Shown here: positions 4,284 through 5,799 of the stretch, piece by piece | Layout: each line of letters begins with the position of its first letter | Numbering within the stretch: position 1 is the stretch's first letter | Assembly: GCA_005883365.1 (NCBI GenBank) | Contig: VAXA01000035.1 | Span: forward strand, 1,095-6,893 | Length of the DNA stretch: 5,799 nucleotides | Direction: 5' to 3' | DNA from: Actinomycetota bacterium | Lineage (GTDB): Bacteria > Actinomycetota > Thermoleophilia > Gaiellales > Gaiellaceae | Made by a program: the position numbers and the translations under genes | The notes under the pieces: generated by a model | Told to the model about the DNA's origin: nothing | Database searches by the model: none | What the model saw: only the letters and a program-made list of their open reading frames with translations

Positions 4284-5345
4284 TCAACCAGCGGGTGAAG
4301 CGAAGCTTCGCTCGCTGAGCCGGAAGGCGAACGCAACGATCAGCCTTACGACCTGATCGATGTCGTCGAGATCGGCTGTCTCGATCGGCGAATGCATGTA
4401 GCGCAGCGGGATGGAGACCAACCCGGTCGGCACACCAGCGCGGCTGAGGTAGAGGGCGTCGGCATCGGTGTACGTCGTCCCGCGCGAGACCTCGATGCTG
4501 AAGGGGATCCCTTCCGCTTCAGCCGTCTCGTGGAGCAGCTCGAACACCTCGGGGTTGAGCGAAGGACCGCGCGTCAGGGTGGCGCCGCTGCCGAGCACGA
4601 CCTTCCCCTCGTCGTCGTGGTCGGCGCCGCGAACGTCGGTCGCCCGTGTGACGTCGATCGCGATCGCGACGTCCGGCTCGGTCGTGAAGGCCGCCGTGCG
4701 GGAGCCAGCGTAATCGCCCACCTCCTCCTGCACCGCGGCCACGGCGATCACGTCCCCGGGGCCTCCGCCGCGCTCTCCGACCCTCCGCGCGGCCTCGAGC
4801 GCGACGTAGCAGCCGATCCGGTTGTCGAAGGAACGCGAGGCGACCCGGTTGCCGCGAAGCGCGACAGGCGCGCCGTGCCAGACGAGAGCGTCGCCGGGGC
4901 GGACGATGCCCCGAAGCTCCTCGCCGTCCTTCGCGCCGACGTCGAGGAAGAGGTCGTCGTAGTCGAGCGGCTTGCGGTCCTCGCCGCGCTTCCGCTTCTG
5001 CTGCCGCCCCGCGACGACCCCCGGCACCGCGCCTTCCCGGGTGAGAACGTCGACGCGCTGGCCCAGCATCGTGTGCGGGTCGAAGCCGCCGAGCGGGCGC
5101 AGCGCCGCGAAGCCGTCGTCCCCGAGGTGCGTGACCACGGCGCCGATCTCGTCGATGTGGCCGACAAGCGCGAGAGACGGCCCTCCCGCTACGCCGGGCA
5201 CGCGTACCCACGAGCTGCCGAGGACGTCGGACGAGACCTCGCCGACCGCGGCGGCCGCCTCCCGCCAGACGGCGGCGGCGGCCCGCTCCTGCCCAGAGGG
5301 ACCGGGCGTCGTCAAGAGGCGCTCGAGCAGGTCGGGGAGCGGCAT
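4284..5345 (-). CDS. M42-family metallo-aminopeptidase
   Basis: This 353-residue protein belongs to the M42 glutamyl aminopeptidase / cellulase-M family: dinuclear-metal, usually large oligomeric cytoplasmic aminopeptidases that finish peptide breakdown. All expected ligands are visible. GHIDEIG gives H63 (D65 supports it), SFDNRIG gives the metal-bridging D174, QEEVG gives the catalytic E207 and ligand E208, AIDVT gives D231 and YMHSPIE gives H318. The N-terminal LLTTPGPSGQE (10-20) is typical. A basic stretch QQKRKRGEDRK (115-125) lies in the loop before DYDDLFLDVGA. The ATG at 5345 lacks a Shine-Dalgarno box; TAGTGT ends 9 nt upstream. The last ten residues (SERSFASPAG) extend past the usual family end and are encoded by a motif repeated upstream of the thiolase. 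A stem-loop 9 nt beyond the stop probably ends the message. Members vary in specificity, so the substrate is open. Confidence 0.93.
   Translation of the reverse strand: MPLPDLLERLLTTPGPSGQERAAAAVWREAAAAVGEVSSDVLGSSWVRVPGVAGGPSLALVGHIDEIGAVVTHLGDDGFAALRPLGGFDPHTMLGQRVDVLTREGAVPGVVAGRQQKRKRGEDRKPLDYDDLFLDVGAKDGEELRGIVRPGDALVWHGAPVALRGNRVASRSFDNRIGCYVALEAARRVGERGGGPGDVIAVAAVQEEVGDYAGSRTAAFTTEPDVAIAIDVTRATDVRGADHDDEGKVVLGSGATLTRGPSLNPEVFELLHETAEAEGIPFSIEVSRGTTYTDADALYLSRAGVPTGLVSIPLRYMHSPIETADLDDIDQVVRLIVAFAFRLSERSFASPAG
4299..4312. repeat. 14-nt perfect palindrome in the peptidase 3' end
   Basis: AGCGAAGCTTCGCT is its own reverse complement. It forms the centre of the right copy of the bipartite motif and encodes part of the peptidase C-terminal tail (RSF region). 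Confidence 0.6.
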
Positions 5346-5354
5346 AGCGGCGGG

Positions 5355-5360
5355 ACACTA
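5355..5360 (-). promoter_or_regulatory. Possible -10 box of the peptidase
   Basis: TAGTGT on the minus strand ends 9 nt before the ATG at 5345, leaving room for an untranslated leader of only a few bases. No -35 is evident. The same 9-nt arrangement occurs before the dehydrogenase ATG at 293. Confidence 0.35.
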
Positions 5361-5387
5361 CCTGCGCGGTCCGGGCCGACTCCGCGG

Positions 5388-5393
5388 TAGCGT
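5388..5393 (+). promoter_or_regulatory. -10 box of the ACT-domain gene, leaderless spacing
   Basis: TAGCGT ends 6 nt before the GTG at 5400, as for the hydrolase at 319. No purine-rich ribosome site precedes the GTG. The box overlaps the left arm of an inverted repeat (5389-5416). Confidence 0.48.
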
Positions 5394-5416
5394 CCGGGCG
5401 TGAAACTCCGGACGCT
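5389..5416 (+). promoter_or_regulatory. 9-bp inverted repeat spanning the ACT gene -10 box and start codon
   Basis: AGCGTCCGG (5389-5397) and CCGGACGCT (5408-5416) are perfectly complementary and flank a 10-nt loop that contains the GTG start. It could be an operator placed over the -10 box. If the transcript is leaderless the left arm would not be transcribed, so an RNA hairpin would need an upstream start. Confidence 0.45.
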
Positions 5417-5774
5417 GCCCGACAGCTACGCCGTGGTTCGTCTCCAACCCGGCGCCGAGCTGCCGGAGTGGGTCGACATCGGGCCGTTCCGCTCGGTCAC
5501 GCGTACCGAGCACGAGGTTTCGGTCGTCTGCCGCGACCACGACGTGCCCGATGGCGAGAGTGTCGACCGCGGCTGGACGGTGCTCGAGGTGATGGGACCG
5601 CTCGACTTCTCGCTCAGCGGCGTCGTCGCATCGCTCGTCGTGCCGCTCGCGGAGGCCGACCTGCCGATCTTCGTCATCTCGACCTTCGAGTCGGACTACG
5701 TCCTCGTCCGCTCCTCCGACCTCGGCCGGGCCGCCGACACCCTGGAGAACGCGGGCCACGTCTTCGCAGCCTGA
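5400..5774 (+). CDS. Small ACT-domain protein
   Basis: This 124-residue protein matches the stand-alone ACT-domain proteins of the COG3603 type. An N-terminal strand region (KLRTLPDSYAVVRL, 2-15) with ELPEWVDIGPFRSVTRTEHEVSVVC (20-44) is followed by the GW(T)VLEVMGPLDFSLSGVVASL block (58-79). The ACT core ADLPIFVISTFESDYVLVRSSDL (86-108) and a final helix AADTLENAGH (111-120) complete it. ACT domains bind small ligands, usually amino acids, and often work as dimers; the ligand and partner of this group are not established. The GTG at 5400 is the only start that keeps the N-terminal strand, and TAGCGT lies 6 nt upstream. It diverges from the aminopeptidase with a 54-bp gap, so an amino-acid-sensing role next to a peptide-degrading enzyme is attractive but is only inference. 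The stop at 5774 leaves 25 bp of the window without a feature. Confidence 0.88.
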   Translation: MKLRTLPDSYAVVRLQPGAELPEWVDIGPFRSVTRTEHEVSVVCRDHDVPDGESVDRGWTVLEVMGPLDFSLSGVVASLVVPLAEADLPIFVISTFESDYVLVRSSDLGRAADTLENAGHVFAA

Positions 5775-5799
5775 GCCTTGACGCCGGCGCGAGCGCGGG

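Noticed and set aside
3894..4336. Short minus-strand open frames of 68, 78 and 104 codons in and around the gap
   Set aside because: No ribosome site or promoter spacing, composition typical of translated non-coding DNA, and they run through the hairpins.
4655..4672. GATCGC repeats, HIP1-like octamer in the peptidase gene
   Set aside because: Explained by alternating Ala-Ile codons (AIAID). The same pattern occurs in the thiolase (AIAIR).
4392..5390. Open frame of 332 codons opposite the peptidase
   Set aside because: Antisense shadow; the peptidase strand has every M42 metal ligand.

Overview
The window is GC-rich DNA with compact genes, many GTG starts, and several starts that lack a Shine-Dalgarno sequence but carry a TANNNT box 6-7 nt upstream. 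This fits an actinobacterial-type chromosome. The gene set (short-chain acyl-CoA metabolism, an M42 aminopeptidase, an ACT-domain protein, an uncharacterised secreted propeller-like protein) would suit a soil or groundwater lineage such as Thermoleophilia, but that placement is inference. Nothing in the window looks like a phage, plasmid, IS element, CRISPR array or tRNA.

Layout, left to right. A truncated 3-hydroxybutyryl-CoA dehydrogenase (minus, 1-293) diverges from an alpha/beta hydrolase (plus, 319-1098) across a 25-bp gap. The hydrolase converges on, and overlaps by 66 bp, a predicted secreted, membrane-anchored, propeller-like protein (minus, 1033-1998). Upstream of that lies a four-helix membrane protein (minus, 2064-2630) with the same style of ribosome binding site, then an acetyl-CoA acetyltransferase-type thiolase (minus, 2698-3849). 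A 434-bp non-coding gap (3850-4283) follows, rich in stem-loops. Next is an M42 glutamyl aminopeptidase/endoglucanase-family metallopeptidase (minus, 4284-5345). It diverges from a small ACT-domain protein (plus, 5400-5774) across 54 bp. The last 25 bp hold no gene.

How the genes may work together. The thiolase and the dehydrogenase catalyse adjacent steps of acetoacetyl-CoA / 3-hydroxybutyryl-CoA metabolism (beta-oxidation or C4 synthesis), but they are about 2.4 kb apart with unrelated genes between them, so they are neighbours rather than one operon. The membrane protein and the propeller-like protein are the only uncharacterised pair. They are co-directional, 65 bp apart, and each has an AAGGAGG box exactly 5 nt before the start.

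The metabolic genes are ordinary housekeeping. The parts worth a second look are the structured gap between the peptidase and the thiolase, which is bracketed by two copies of a bipartite motif; the leaderless-type starts; the 66-bp convergent coding overlap; and an inverted repeat over the ACT gene's start. I do not see a complete new defence or mobile system here.
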